Notes: a model not told the origin generated them from the sequence alone. Numbered from the stretch's first letter, positions 12,471-24,755 are shown. The stretch: 64,000 nt of DNA from Lasiosphaeris hirsuta (GCA_030549175.1 JAUKUA010000001.1:6324001-6388000), one strand, 5' to 3'. A program made the numbers and translations.

Positions 12471-13209
12471 ATGCGTCAATCCACCATCTTCGCCGCGCTG
12501 TCTGCGCTCACCCTTGCCGTTGCGCAGAACCTCACTATCGATCCCGCTGAGGTGGATCCTGCTACCCGAGGTATGTCTTCGTAGCCGTTGGGCTTCGTAC
12601 CTGATCATGATAGAAGCTGACAATTGAACTAGCCGATTGGTGCAAGGCCGAGTTCAACACCTGTGACACACTCTGCGCTAAGAACCCGACTGCAAACAGC
12701 TGCAACCCGGTAAGTTAACTATTGGGCATAGACATCCAGTAGGCTTGCGGTAATGGTTGGCTAACAATGGCGCCGTAGACCACATTGAAGTTCGAATGCA
12801 CCTGCTCCAATGGCTCGGCTCCCGGTCTTGAGTATTATTCGCAGTCCCTTCCCAGCGTAAGTGCACCAGTGCTTAGACTCGAATGTGGCGGCCCGCTAAC
12901 AACCTGTCACAGTTGATCTGCCAGCAAGCTTTCTCCGACTGCATCGAGGCCAACGTTGGCGAGCCGCAGAAGCAGAGCGATTGCAAGAAGAATATCCAGG
13001 CCAAGTGCGGCACTCTTGACGCCTCCAAGGCGGATCTGAGCGAGCCGGTGTCTAGCAGCAGTGCCGCCGCCCCCAGTGCTACCGGAGCGTCAACCTCTGC
13101 AAGCGCCCCGACTTCAACCAGTTCTACAGCCGCCGCCGCAACGAAGGCTGCCTACATTGGAAACGGTGTTGCCGTGATTGCTGCCGGCGTCTTCGCCGCG
13201 CTGCTTTGA
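12471..13209 (+). CDS. Small secreted cysteine-rich GPI-anchored protein, DUF7707-like
   Basis: Four exons: 12471-12570, 12633-12709, 12779-12856 and 12913-13209, 183 aa. The ATG gives a 19-residue signal peptide ending at VAQ. The ectodomain has eight or more cysteines with spacing WCKAEFNTC, CxxLC, CTC, then CQQAFSDC and DCKKNIQAKC, the pattern of the fungal DUF7707 family. A Ser/Thr/Ala-rich linker follows, then a C-terminal hydrophobic tail (GVAVIAAGVFAALL) after a small-residue site, which indicates GPI anchoring to membrane or wall. The molecular function of the family is not known to me. The four short exons roughly separate signal peptide, cysteine modules and stalk. Good confidence in the gene and in secretion. 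Confidence 0.9.
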
Positions 13210-13773
13210 GCGGATAGGTGACTGAGTGGGTTGGAGCGAGCAGGGTGTCTTGGTCACGGCGTTGATAGTATTTTTTCACTTCTTGTATTCAATTGGCCCT
13301 TAGTGCCGCTGGATAGGATGCTTGTCGAGGCGATCACAAAAGGACATAGCCCAGCGGTCGATCGGCTGGGAGTTGCGGAGGACTGGTACGCACGAGGCGA
13401 CGATAATTAGTTGATGTCGGTACGATGGGAAATGGTTACCGCATAAGGCGGAGGAGAATTTTGATCATGAAGTGGCCGTTGATAGGTCAGAGAAAAGACA
13501 ATCAAACCCAAAATTAATTTTTTCAGGTGTGTTTCTGGATCCTGCTTCGCTCTAAGCGTGTCACTCCTGGGGGGTTAGTATTCTTTGTCCTTATTGTGTA
13601 GTGGTTCACCTTTGTCCTTCTTTGTCTAGTTCGAATAATGGTTGTTGTGTTCAAGCGCTCTGTTGACATGAATATTAACAGGCTCGAAACTCGATTCGGA
13701 TCACATATCTTCTCTTGTCTGAACACTCTTTGCCGCCAAGTTTAACGTCGTCTTCGGGATTTTGAGAAGCAAG
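13210..13773. other. Intergenic, nothing seen
   Basis: This is the 3' flank of the DUF7707-like gene and the 5' flank of the F-box-like gene, about 560 bp. No open frame or repeat of note is visible. Confidence 0.5.
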
Positions 13774-14895
13774 ATGGCCTCCATTTCAGACCTCCCACCA
13801 GAACTCATTACCAAGATCCTACTGGCGAGATTTACACAGCCTCCAGTATGTGCTTTCCACCTCCTGGCCCCAGGGTGGAACATCTGCCAGAGAGAGTATC
13901 GGGAGCTGCAAAAAACGATCAAAGTGGCGAGAGTCGACACTTACATCGTTCCTGCCAAGGGGCACCAAGGTGAGATCTCGAGCACCTTCGACCACGAAGA
14001 ATGTGACCACATCTTCCTGCCAGTGATGGAGGACCCTAGGAAATTCGAGGCGCTTTCGCCGTTCTACCACCGAGAGTTGGTGCGAGAATGGGCAAGTAAT
14101 ACCTTGATTGTCGTCGCCCAGCAGGCCCGATGGGTCGAGTCCTTGTTAGCCAACATCAAGGACACGGACTGTCTACTTCGGAGCCCAGAAACTATGTGCC
14201 TTCTGCCCTACGAAGAAGAGAGATATACACGTACACCCACGGACGATACACACTCGCACTCAACAAATGCATCTGACGATGTTGACGCTGGCAAGGACAG
14301 GCTGCCAGTCCTTTCCACGATTGAGCAGAACGAGACATCCAAGTTTTGCTTCCAGCTAATCCGTCACCTCATGCTCAACACGTCGCCAAGGCTGATGGGG
14401 GCCAGGGCGGAAGAATTTGGCGCGCTTCCCAGTACGCCGGCCACCGGAATCACCAGACGAAACGTACAGATGATTGAAGAGCTTCTGTGGTCGGAACGCA
14501 AAACATGGCTGGAGCTTGACTGGGGCCGGCTTGAGCGCCTCGAGACTCTCTTTATTGACGTACGAAACTACGGCAGCGGTATAGTTGAGGGTGTTGACGC
14601 CGACGACTTATACGAGATGGCCGAGTCCCTCAGTGGCAAGAATCTCAAGCTTCTCGTCATTGCCGGGCTCAGATCCTATAAGCTATTCCCTGGCGTGGAA
14701 CTTCTGAACATCGAGGAGGTTGAGAGATGGGAAACAGATTCGGGAGAGACCCAGGCGGGCCGCTCCCTAGATGGCTATAATTGGTGGCTAGTCTTTCGGG
14801 ACGCGGTCAGGCCTGGAGGCAAGCTGGTGTTTGTTGACAAGCGCGTCGGCGAGCTAAAACTGCCTGTCTTCAGTTCCTGGAATGATGTCCCTTGA
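13774..14895 (+). CDS. F-box-like protein of unknown substrate
   Basis: Single exon, 373 aa from the ATG at 13774 (MASISDLPPEL); the open frame extends four codons upstream but only through a TTG. The N-terminal ISDLPPELITKIL matches the first helix of an F-box, which would dock to SKP1 in an SCF ubiquitin ligase. The rest (about residues 60-373) has no repeat that I recognise, though it resembles many fungal F-box proteins with a variable, Leu-rich C-terminal part such as LKLLVIAGL. An acidic, Ser/Thr-rich insert lies around residues 155-175. The intact frame and the F-box-like start suggest a real gene; target and role are unknown. Confidence 0.75.
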   Translation: MASISDLPPELITKILLARFTQPPVCAFHLLAPGWNICQREYRELQKTIKVARVDTYIVPAKGHQGEISSTFDHEECDHIFLPVMEDPRKFEALSPFYHRELVREWASNTLIVVAQQARWVESLLANIKDTDCLLRSPETMCLLPYEEERYTRTPTDDTHSHSTNASDDVDAGKDRLPVLSTIEQNETSKFCFQLIRHLMLNTSPRLMGARAEEFGALPSTPATGITRRNVQMIEELLWSERKTWLELDWGRLERLETLFIDVRNYGSGIVEGVDADDLYEMAESLSGKNLKLLVIAGLRSYKLFPGVELLNIEEVERWETDSGETQAGRSLDGYNWWLVFRDAVRPGGKLVFVDKRVGELKLPVFSSWNDVP

Positions 14896-16189
14896 AGTTG
14901 GGAGTGTGTTAGTCAAGAGGCAAGTCAACCCTGAAGAAATCGCATCGATCACATCGACGATGATACCACCCTACATTTATTTTTTTTTTTTCTTCAGTAA
15001 TTTAGCTGTTACAAGTTGAACACTTGTCATACCTTTCATTTATATTGCGGATTCCTCCCGAGCCACGAATTGAACGAGTCAACCTTGCTGCAGTGAAGCT
15101 GTTCCCAACAGACCTGGTAGGGCTGGTGCAACATAAGAACGGTCATGGCCCCAGCCTTGCGTCCAAATGTCAAAAGTGCAACTTCGGGTGTTGTTTTGTC
15201 AAACCTCGGAGGTGTTGAGTCCTCCTATCAAGGCGCGGAGTGACACTACATACATTGCGTCTGCATGGGTTGTGTCTGCCTTCGGCCGGGTCTCTATCAG
15301 GTTATACAAGCAATGGCCCATCCGAGAGGTGACGAACATGCGAAGAGGTAAACAGGTGCGTCCAATGCAGATGCAAGAACCTCCAACGCCGCGGGCAGCA
15401 CTTTGACAGGGCGACCAATGACCTGTGAGGTATGCAGATATTGGGTTGTCGCTGCTGGCTGTGCGGGGTCGGGCCTGAAGCGCTGCAAGGACAGCAGCTG
15501 CCTCCTGCCGTCTCCAACTTATTCATCCCGTCCCCTGCGTGTCAAACATGTTAGTTCTTCCAGGTTGGAGAGGTGGTGCCCAAGAAATCATGGGGTGCCG
15601 AGGAAGGGGGGGACGGGAACGGGGCAGACGGGGCAGACGGGGCAGACATCCATGGAGCGGCATTCGATTTGCCATCCATACCTGATGCCGTCTAGTAAAA
15701 CTCGCTCCTCTGCCTGGGGTGGTTGGCCACCGCAAGCACCCCAGCACATCCAGCCAAAGCCACGCCATCCAGTGTGTACCTGCAAGTGGCAATTGTCCAT
15801 TGGATAAGCCCTCATCTCATGGGTCCGTTCTCAGGCCTTTGCCCACAAACCCGAATCACTGCGGGCTGAAGTCTCTCGGGCAGCCACCAGCGAGCCGTCG
15901 TCAGAGCTCCCATGATGCCAGCTGCACGAAGCTTGCCCCTCCTCCCCACAACCCAGCTCTTTCTCGAATAATGTAACACGCGACAGAGCCTTCCAGAGTG
16001 CCGAAGGCTTCAAAGTTCTTGTACATGGTGCCACGCACCCAACTTCACCCCTGAGTTGATTACCTCTTTTGCCTCTTCTTTATCCCCCACATCTTTTTTT
16101 TTCTTCTTCTTTTCTCCCCTTTCCTCCTTTTTTCTTCTTTCCCACCTTCCCAAGAAGTGTCATGGAAGACAACACCGCCCCAAGTAGCC
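14896..16189. other. Intergenic with short G-rich tandem repeat
   Basis: No gene is recognised. It contains a pyrimidine-rich tract at about 16060-16150 (long T/C runs) directly upstream of the RBR start, which is the likely core promoter. A 9-bp unit is repeated three times at 15621-15647. Confidence 0.5.
15621..15647 (+). repeat. 9-bp tandem repeat, three copies
   Basis: The unit ggggcagac occurs three times in a row with no mismatch. It is non-coding in any gene that I can support and is probably a small replication-slippage repeat. Confidence 0.9.
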
Positions 16190-18522
16190 ATGACGCGAAA
16201 CGAAGCGGACCGACGGCCACGCCCCCCCGACACCCCCGGTACTAGCAAGGGCGCCCGGCCGCCCCATAATACACTTGCTGCCTTTTTTGGCTCCGGATCT
16301 ACAGCCAGCCCCGCCAAAAAACGACGATTAAGCGGGGACCGGGATCCGAAAGAGCGAGCACGGGACTGGGACCGGGAGCCGGATCGGAGCCGAAACAAGA
16401 TCCGAGATCGGGATTGTGATCAGGATCAGCACCAGGACAAAAAACATCATCAGAGGCATGATCGTGGACGGGAGCAGGATGAAGACCACCAACGGCAACG
16501 ACATTCTCATCCCAGACGTTCTCGAGAACGACTGATTGTCGAAGTCGAGCTCAAGTGCCTCGATGACCGCTACTTCAACTTCAAATTTGGAGTCAAGGTT
16601 GGCTTCCAGGTTGCGAGACTCGAGACCTACATCCGACGCCGATACGACGACCGAGCTCGGCCCATTAACCCGCTCGCGCATTTTACATTCTATTCCGAGG
16701 GCAACATCCTCCCACTTGATCACGAAATCACCCAATACTCTCAAATTATATGGTATCGCATGTCAAGACAGCCCGGTGAGCTCGAGGAGTGGAAATTCAC
16801 CCACTGGCAAGATGATACACACGGCCGGCTGGATTCCAAGCTCTCAAAGGAGCTGGTCGAGGCGATTGAGGCAGGGGCAACAGTTGGTCAGCTGAGACGC
16901 CGGATTGCCGACTATATGGGAATCGAGGATGCACACAGGGTTGTACTAACCGCCAGGGGTGGAACTCGGTCAGGTTTGCTGCAAGGTAGCTGCTGGGAGG
17001 TTCGCCAGATTAAAAAGTGGCTCTGCCGCTGGATCTCGATCGACGTCCACCCAGAGAATGGCTATGTGGTCATCCAGGGTTTAGGAAGGGAATACGTCTA
17101 CCACCCCGACCTGTCGTACTGTGAACAAGGCCTGGAGCTGAAAGCAATCAAGGCATACATGAGGACCCGTGTCTTTCGGGCAGTCCGCCAGCATGGTAAG
17201 AGCGAGTTTGACATCACGTGGCCCAAGATTGCTCTTAGCCACAGCGGCAAAGCCCTTGGGAGCTTTACTCCTGTGCAATGGGGTGCGACATACACGTTTG
17301 AACTTCCAGACGATGCCGCAGAGACCTTCTCCGATGAGGAGACATGGCTCCTGGCCTCAACCGAGACCTGCACAGTCTGTATTGACGACAAAAAGATCAG
17401 CGAGCTTCCCGCCAACGTCACTGCTAGATGCAAACACAAGCCAACTATCTGCAAGGATTGCTTGAAGCAGTGGCTAGAGTCGGGCCTGGAGTCTGGCTCA
17501 TGGGATAGACTCAAGTGTCCAGATTGCTCTGAGCTTCTTACTCACTCGGAGGTGAGAAGGTTTGCGTCTCGGGAGACGTTCAATCGCTACGACACTCTAT
17601 CAACCCGTGCGGCTCTCAAAGACATTCCAAACTTTAGGTGGTGTCTCTCTACAACATGCGAATCTGGTCAGATTCATGATGACAAGTGCACGAAGTTCAA
17701 GTGTGCGGCCTGTGATACCCGCCACTGCATCAACCACGAGGTCCTCTGGCACAAGGACGAAACATGCGAGGAATATGACCGCAGGAACAAACAACGGAAG
17801 AAGGACGAAAAGGCTTCGGAGACTATGATTAAGAAAACAAGTAAAAAGTGTCCAGAGTGCAAGAAGGATGTCCATAAATTTTCTGGCTGCAATCACATTA
17901 CCTGTAAGTGTATAACTCACCCCCTGCTGCTCAGTACCGATAGAGCCGCTTTGCTGACTTGTCTCCTCTCTCTTCCATAGGTGTGTGTGGCCATGAGTGG
18001 TGCTACATCTGTTCCGCGCCCTTCCAGCGCACCCAACATGGATTTCTATTCTGTCGCCATAATGCTGGCTGTACAGAACATGATCCCTTCATCGACCTAA
18101 TCGACAATCCGAATGCTGGACCAAATGGAATGGCCAACGGTGCACTGCTTGGTGGCGTGCCAAATAACGCCCCACGACCAGCGCCGTTACGTCCCGCAGG
18201 CTTTCCGCCACCGCCCCATTTTACCCCCCCTCACTTGCGCCGTCCGAATCAGAATGCCAACGGAGGGATTGGTGGACCAAACAACCGTCAAGCTCGTCAA
18301 ATTATAACCCCTCCGCCAGGTTTCCCGTGGGCAGGACCCTTCGACATGCCGCGGAATGGCGCCAATAGGCCCCAGTTTCCTCCTTTGCGACCCAATATGC
18401 CTCCAGCAGCTGCCATCAATGCTGCTAATCGGGTTGCGCAAGACGGCTTGCAACAAAACTTGCGGGACCTCCGGGCCCAGACTGAAGTACTTGAACAACG
18501 ACTACGGGGCTTGGGCCTCTAG
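16190..18522 (+). CDS. RING-between-RING (RBR) E3 ubiquitin ligase
   Basis: Two exons, 16190-17903 and 17981-18522, 751 aa. I start at the ATG at 16190 (MTRNEADRR); the frame extends upstream only through a GTG. Residues about 50-115 are a low-complexity Arg/Asp/His/Gln region, followed by two conserved-looking beta-rich segments (about 118-200 and 205-290) that could be ubiquitin-like or scaffold domains. RING1 begins at about Cys394 (CTVC), the IBR follows at about 470-530, and RING2 starts at CPEC (554-557) with the expected catalytic Cys567 in SGCNH. The intron falls just after this Cys, before CVCGHEWCYIC. The C-terminus is Pro/Asn-rich with a final predicted coiled coil. RBR enzymes form a Cys-ubiquitin thioester before transfer. 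Substrate unknown. Confidence 0.93.
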
Positions 18523-20399
18523 GTGGGCTCTGCTGAATCCAATTGAACGGATGTTCCATGGATTCGCTCTACACACTCGCTTTGGCACTGTGATGCTCTC
18601 TTTAGTAACGGACACTCACCTGTCCAGACTGGACTAAGCTTCTAGAGATGACTGTGAACCGTACGGGTCGGATCCGCTATGCTGGCTAACCGCCAAGTAA
18701 GCATCATGGGCACACATCTGTACGAGTTTTGATGTTTCTCATGACTACTGATCCTCTGAATTGAGGCCGAGTTTCCTCGCTGCCTCCCGGGACACGCCCA
18801 TCCGCCACTGCGGTGTTTTGCCCCTCGGTATGTGATCTACCGGAGCCTGGACCTCCCCGCTGGATTTGATACAGTGCCACCTTTCTGGCCCTGGATGGCT
18901 GAGCGTACCGTGGTCACCAGCCACCACTACGGCAAGCCTAGAGCTTCGAATACAATACGGCGACTCTATCCCGGCACTTTGCCGTGTGCCCCTCGACGTA
19001 TGGAGAGACGGCGCTCTGATGTGTCTATTGTCGCTGACTGTCATGGGGTTGGCACCCAGGCTATGCAGTTCCTTCCAGATGCAGGAACCAAACCAAGGCC
19101 GTCTCTGGTTCATGTATCTCTACATATCAGAACGCCGAGGGCTGGGAATGGCGATTTGGATATGACATTTGATTTAATAATAATGATATTCGACGAACAA
19201 CATTGGCGGGGGGGATCCCCGGCACATGTATCGGATGGTTATTCCTTTTGTTATCGGCTACCTTACTATGGATACCCACAGGAATTTTTGGTGGAACGGC
19301 GCATGGTTTACGACATATCTGACAACACAAAACGACAGAAAAACTATTTATTGACTTAGAGCACGCGACTTCATATATCAGCCGCAGCACATGCAACCTA
19401 GGAGAATAAGAAAAGATTTTTTATGTATGACCATAATGCAAACTGACCTGGTCCAGCTTTTGCTGTGTCAACAATGTGTACTATGTCATGATTTGTAGTT
19501 CATATTGTTCCCTGGGCCCTTTTATTAGCTGAGTAGGGCCCGTCATTACCAGAGCAACAGTCAGGACACCCTCCAGACTCGGGCTTTCAATGTCATGCTA
19601 TCCTATGCCTGCTTACTCGTGTCTTCCTTCACATGTAGACAATGAGGCTTGCCGCGCCTGACTCTCATGGCTATGTCATTGGTTACCCCGGCAACTATCC
19701 ACGAAACAACATTGTTATTATATAGCACTACCCCTGAAGTTAGAAAGAAAAGGCCTCGCTAGCTATCTGTGAAACACGAATCGGGGGAGAATGAATGACT
19801 GCCGAGCAGTGTGAAACCGCCTGTAGCTGGTAAATCTGAGCGTCGTCCACGTCTGGCTGCGTCATTCTTCGTATCAACATGGATATGGGAAAGACCTTCT
19901 CGAGACTCTGACAACTCGAGGGAGTGCAAATACTTAATGCACGCCTTGCACCCTCGACTATGGCTCGGCGCCTACCACGACCAATGCCGCTGTGAACTAG
20001 CTCCTGCCCAGACGACTGCTGCTGGGGCTCTGTCTCTGCTCAGGGCCGCAGCTCGACTCCTGATCTGACGGCTGACGCTGGAGCTCTGTCTCTGTGTGAG
20101 GCTGCAGCACGGCTCCTACCCGATTGCTCCCGCAATGTTTTTACTGTGTGCCCCAAAGCGGGATGCCTCACTAGTGGAACACCCACCGACCTTCCTCTCT
20201 TCTCGAACCTTGACAACAATACGCAACCTGTTGCGAGTATTTTCGAGGAAGCAAGAAGCGAGAACCACAGGTACTTACGCCAACCCTCGCTGACCATTGA
20301 CAAGCAACTCGAAAGGTATGAGACTAACAACGGTGCATCTGCCCCCCCTCCTGGCCTTGGTGCCCTCAACCAGAGCTGCGTTTTTACGGCTTTCCCGAG
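18523..20399. other. Gene-free stretch upstream of BTB relic
   Basis: No family is recognised. 19360-19760 is noticeably A/T-rich. 20022-20121 contains an imperfect direct repeat that is listed separately. Open frames at 18832-19359 and 20146-20478 have no identifiable motif; the latter could be an upstream exon of the BTB relic but cannot be supported. Confidence 0.4.
20022..20121 (+). repeat. Imperfect direct repeat, about 57-bp period
   Basis: Two adjacent copies of about 42 bp begin ggggctctgtctctg and ggagctctgtctctg, and continue with gcagctcgactcct versus gcagcacggctcct. In one frame both encode AGALSL-x-x-AAARLL. The copies have diverged by several substitutions, so the duplication is not recent. 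Confidence 0.7.
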
Positions 20400-21515
20400 T
20401 TGGGTCAATTTACTGACACCGTCATCGCAGGTGGGAAGCACAAACGCGAGGTCGAGAAAATGGGGTCGAGAATCGTGACACTCAAGCTTCCCCTATGTCC
20501 GGAGCCCGAAGTCAACAAACTGGCCACGGCCTCTTCCGCGTATTTTTGGAAAGTGAGTACCTTACCCATCCCGTCCGCTTGACCAACACGGTTCTAACAT
20601 GGACATGACAGTGCCACCGGTACCGAGATGGTAACGCTCCTGGTCGGACTAGGCAACGGAAGTTTGTTGTCCACAAGGATCTGCTGGTAAACAGCTGTAA
20701 CTACTTCAAGGCCGCGCTGTGCGACGGCTTTTACCAGGAGGGCGTACACAATACTATTGAGCTCGAGGATGATGACCCAGAGGCCATTGCCGTCTTCGTG
20801 GGGTATATTTATCAGGAGAAGGTCCCGAAGATTGAGCTACTCGCCCTCAATGGCTATACCCCATCCCCAAGCGCGTCTGCCTCGGCTCATGGTCGGCAGG
20901 AGGTGAGAAAGCTCGACCGCGGACGTCATGAGTAGGTGACGGGCCGGTGGCCACATTGGAAGCCAGCTTCTGTTGCTCAGCCGCCAGATGTTGAGCCTTC
21001 CCAGACCCAGAAGCCAGAAACCCCTGCAAGATACCCTACGACCATGGGCGATGTGCCGTCGCAGGACTTGGCCCTCGAAGAATCCGAGAACTCGGGAGAG
21101 GGGGATAAAGATACAGAGGGTTCAACCCTATCCACTGAACTCAGGCTCAAATGCGCGATAAAATAGAAAGCATGAAGAGAGCGGCTGCTAGCCTGGAGAC
21201 TGAAGTTGCAGCCATTACCCTAGCGAGTGGGCCGGACTGGGGAGTGACTTCGGCGTAGCCCGCAAATGATGAAGCTCGTCAGGAGAGGGATAGGCACCAG
21301 GTGGTGCTTCTCAAACTCGCCGCATTTGTCGACAGGATATGCTACGACAAGCTCTTCAACAAGGCTGTGGATGCGTACCTGCACGGAGAAAGGCTCATGA
21401 AACGTAGCCTCGTTCCGCTGCATCACATCGATATCGTCTTCTCTAAGTGTATCACGGGTCGCCGCTGACGCGGTATTTCTCCGATGCGATTCATTATGAG
21501 GCCATGCTTCCTTGA
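20400..21515 (+). pseudogene. Decayed BTB/POZ-domain gene
   Basis: Segments of one fungal BTB protein lie in order but not in one frame. A likely exon ends at 20552 (donor gtgagt); the next, 20612-20902, reads KFVVHKDLLVNS then CNYFKAALCDGF and IELEDDDPEAI, the BTB core. The strand-1 motif MVTLLVGLGNG lies just before it (from about 20627) in another frame, so about one base seems lost. After an intron (20903-20980) comes an acidic linker. The C-terminal helices (MRDKIESMKRA, then LLKLAAFVDRICYDKLF) are in a different frame from 21151 and interrupted by TAG at 21256-21258. The family tail GSPLTRYFSDAIHYEA occurs in a third frame at 21456-21503. Several independent lesions argue for a pseudogene rather than a single read error. 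BTB proteins usually serve as adaptors or transcription regulators. Confidence 0.8.
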
Positions 21516-22953
21516 CCTGGGAGCGGTATTTCCGTATCGCGTCGGAGCATGACTCACTCCTCAGCATGCTGTTTTCACGATTGGACGTGGAGGGAACTAT
21601 TCCCAAGCAGAACGGCGGCACCGTTTTGCGAAAGCCATTGCGCAGCCCATTATACGTCCCTAGATGCTTCTATCACCATCACACGGAGTGGAACTTGGAA
21701 CCACATTGACGATGGTGGCGGCTGGGGAGCTGGAAAAGAAAATCCTGTTGGATTCGATAGTGTAGTCATATGTATGTGGACCTGCGATGCATTGCAGGGC
21801 CCGACTGCTTCGTAATATCGAATGTGGTAGGGAATGTTATAGTAGGCTTGACAATGCCGCAATACATGCCGTCTGTTCTCCGTTATCCGTTAGGGCTGAG
21901 TGGTGGTGCGTACGTCATGACTTGCGAGGGTGTGTTGTTTTCTACCGAGGCTTTTGTTGAAATTTCTAAGTAGGTTCAAGCACTTCCTGGAGCTTCAAAG
22001 TTGCACGCCGAAGAATAGACAAGGCGCAGATGTGAGGTGTTGAACATGAGAGCGCGAAGTCGAGAGAAAACATACAATGACGTCCAAGGGTTGAGCCCCT
22101 GACTGGTGCATGTACATATGTCCCGCGGCAGTGCTGCCAGCCGATAGCAGCTGGTCGTGTCGCCAAGGATTGGAATGAGATGGGAGTCATCGCTCAGGCG
22201 ACCTGGTTTCTCCTGGACATCAGAGAATCGGGTGGTCCAGGGAATTGGCATTGCACAACTGCACCTCATTCACGGGTGTCGCATTTCTCAGCCCGGGACG
22301 TCTGCTTCTCGAGATATGTGGGTACTTATCGGCAATCGTGATATTTGTGGTTTCACACCATATTCTTCCTTTTTTGTCAAAGTTTTCTTTGGGCAATGTC
22401 AAAACAAACCCGCGACTTTGAGTTTTCCTTGATCAAAGGTTGGGTGGTTTGAGGCTGCATGAAATTTCCATTGAATTGCCTCTTTGCCACATGTCACATC
22501 CATTGACGGCCCGAAAAACTGCTGGGAAGAGCAGGTACAAGTGTTGGGTGATTGGAAGCGTGCCTCAATTGCAGTGACAGGAAAAAAAGAGGAAGGCGCT
22601 TCCATCCGGAGTGCGTTGGATAACTCTGCAGGAAAACACACTTTCCAGGTTCCCCTCACAGCTGAAGGTGTGAAGGAGGCAAGGAGGCACGGGCAACCAG
22701 CACCACGCCAGGCTCGAGCTAGTTGCTTTCCCCCAGTTGCTGGGCGCTGTATCAGTTGTCGGCTGTCGCAGCGACCGCCGACTTCTGGCCACCAACCTAC
22801 AATTTGTCGAGCCGAAACTGGCATTGGTCTTAGGGCCGACCACGCAGAATTCCGCAACCATCAATTCCAGTCAAAGCCAGCCTGCCCATTGCAAAATACT
22901 TTTTTTCGCATATTGAGGGCATGTCTGGCGCATCATGATTGCATCGCGTCCGA
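21516..22953. other. Intergenic, nothing recognised
   Basis: 1.4 kb with only short overlapping frames and no conserved motif. It must hold the promoter of the SAS4-domain gene at its right end. Confidence 0.5.
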
Positions 22954-24755
22954 ATGGCAATGACGACTTCCATGACCCGCTCGAGACGAGCTGAGGGTCT
23001 CCATCCGTCGCATCCCAATACCCGACATCCGTCTGCGCTCGCGAACGCGAAGGCCCAAAACAATCAGAACTTTGCTGCCAATCTTCACCGCGCTAAGCGA
23101 CCGCTCGATGCTTCGGCGCGCGATTTCGATTCTATCCACCCACCCAAGAAGGCCAGATTTACGACAGGCATAGCCGTTGAGATACCCGCCCGACCGCCGT
23201 CATTTCATTCGAGGACGACGAGGGAACCTGCGATCGACGCGAAACCCTCCCAGCAGCAGCACCACCCGCCGCCGCCCCAGGCGTCCACCGCCGCCAAACC
23301 CACCATTGCTACGGGCCACAATGCCCCGAAGCCCTCCTCGCGCAACGCCCCTCCCACCACCGCCCGTTCAAATGTCGCTCCAGCGACCGCCCCCCAACAA
23401 CAGCAGTCGGTTCTCACAAGACACAAGGAGAAAGTGGTCAACGGACTGAAGCACGAGCTGCACAGGCTGCAACCGGGCCCGGTTGATACTAAGGAGCAGG
23501 GCCGTAAACTGCGGTCGCAGGAAGCCACCCGCTTCAAGAGCGAGCTTTCGGCATACTTTCCTGACTATGACGAGGTCATCGGGAACGAACCAAAAGAACA
23601 ACGTGGGTTGATGCCATCCTTTCTCCTTTACTAAACAAGCCACTTGCACTATGCGATTGCTGATCAAAATGTCTTTTTTTATTCATAGATCTCCTCAATC
23701 TCGACACCCCCATTGTTGTCGCCAGCGCAAATTCATCATCACTTGACATAGCAAGCCAACAACCCCACCCACGCGACACCTATCCAATACGGAGCTACAG
23801 CGACTCCCTCTTTACCGACCTTTTCGATGCACAAACAATAGACTGGGCATTTCTTGACGCCGGAGGCAAGACTAAGTCGCTAGAGGATCATTTGCCGGAT
23901 TCTATTTTTGAACCTGCGCATAAGAAATCCGAACGCTTGGAACGGTCTATACGTAATTCTGAGAAGGGACGCGCTCAGCATGAAAAGGATCAGATTATTC
24001 GACTTCTGGACGGGCTCCAGGGTCCTGATTGGCTGCGGGTGATGGGAGTCAGCGGGATCACCGAGAGTCGGAAGAAGGCATTTGAGCCGGCGCGGGACCA
24101 TTTCATCAAAGGCTGCCAGGCCATCCTAGAGAAGTTTCGCTCATGGGCCGCAGAGGAAAAGCGGCGGAAATTGGAAAAGGAACGTGCAATTGCCGAGGCC
24201 GAGGCCGAGGCAGAGCGGGCGGCTACAAATGGCGATGCAGACGACGAGGAAGAAGGACAAGAAGAGGAAGAGGCTGGCGAGGTAGAGGAAACGGAGGTGC
24301 CTGCGAAACAGAAGGAAATCGCAGACAGTATCGACGAAGAGATGGCCGATGTCCGATCTACTATTGAAAATGATGCCGACCCTCCTGACGAGAGCGATGT
24401 GGATGCTTCGGTAGCAAAGCAGCTGCGGGAGGAAGCGTTAGCGGCGGCGAAGACCAAATCGAGGAGGGGGAGACGCGCCGTCGCACAACACACACAGCCC
24501 CCTCCCCCTCCACCACCTCGAGAGCCGGAGCCAGAGAAGGAGTTCACCTCATTCTTCCGCAAGAAATACCAACGCGATGCCGCACTGAGCAAGGGTCGGC
24601 GGAGAGGTCGCAATGTTCTGGCATGGGGGCATCCGGTACCTGAGTTTGAGGAGAAGGATTTCGAGCTTCCCGAGAAGTTTCGCGACGAAAAGACCCTCAA
24701 GGTGCATGCCAGAAGGAAGCGCAGGAGTAAGAGAGGTAGGCACGATCTTGACTGA
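22954..24755 (+). CDS. SAS4-domain protein (Something About Silencing 4-like)
   Basis: Two exons, 22954-23602 and 23689-24755, 571 aa. The ATG at 22954 (MAMTTSMTRSRR) is chosen because the upstream extension begins only with TTG. Residues about 70-160 are Pro/Gln-rich and disordered. The SAS4 signature follows after the intron: a helix around SERLERSIRNSEK, then RAQHEKDQIIRLLDGLQGPDW and LRVMGVSGI. A long charged coiled coil (FRSWAAEEKRRKLEKERA with EAEAEAE repeats) and an acidic Glu-rich segment lead to a basic C-terminus (RRKRRSKRGR) that looks like a nuclear localisation signal. In yeast, Sas4 is a subunit of the SAS histone H4K16 acetyltransferase complex in silencing; filamentous-fungal members carry the same domain. 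It lies in tandem with TAF2. Confidence 0.88.

Noticed and set aside
18832..19359. 175-codon plus-strand frame
   Set aside because: No family motif; alternative frames of similar length overlap it.
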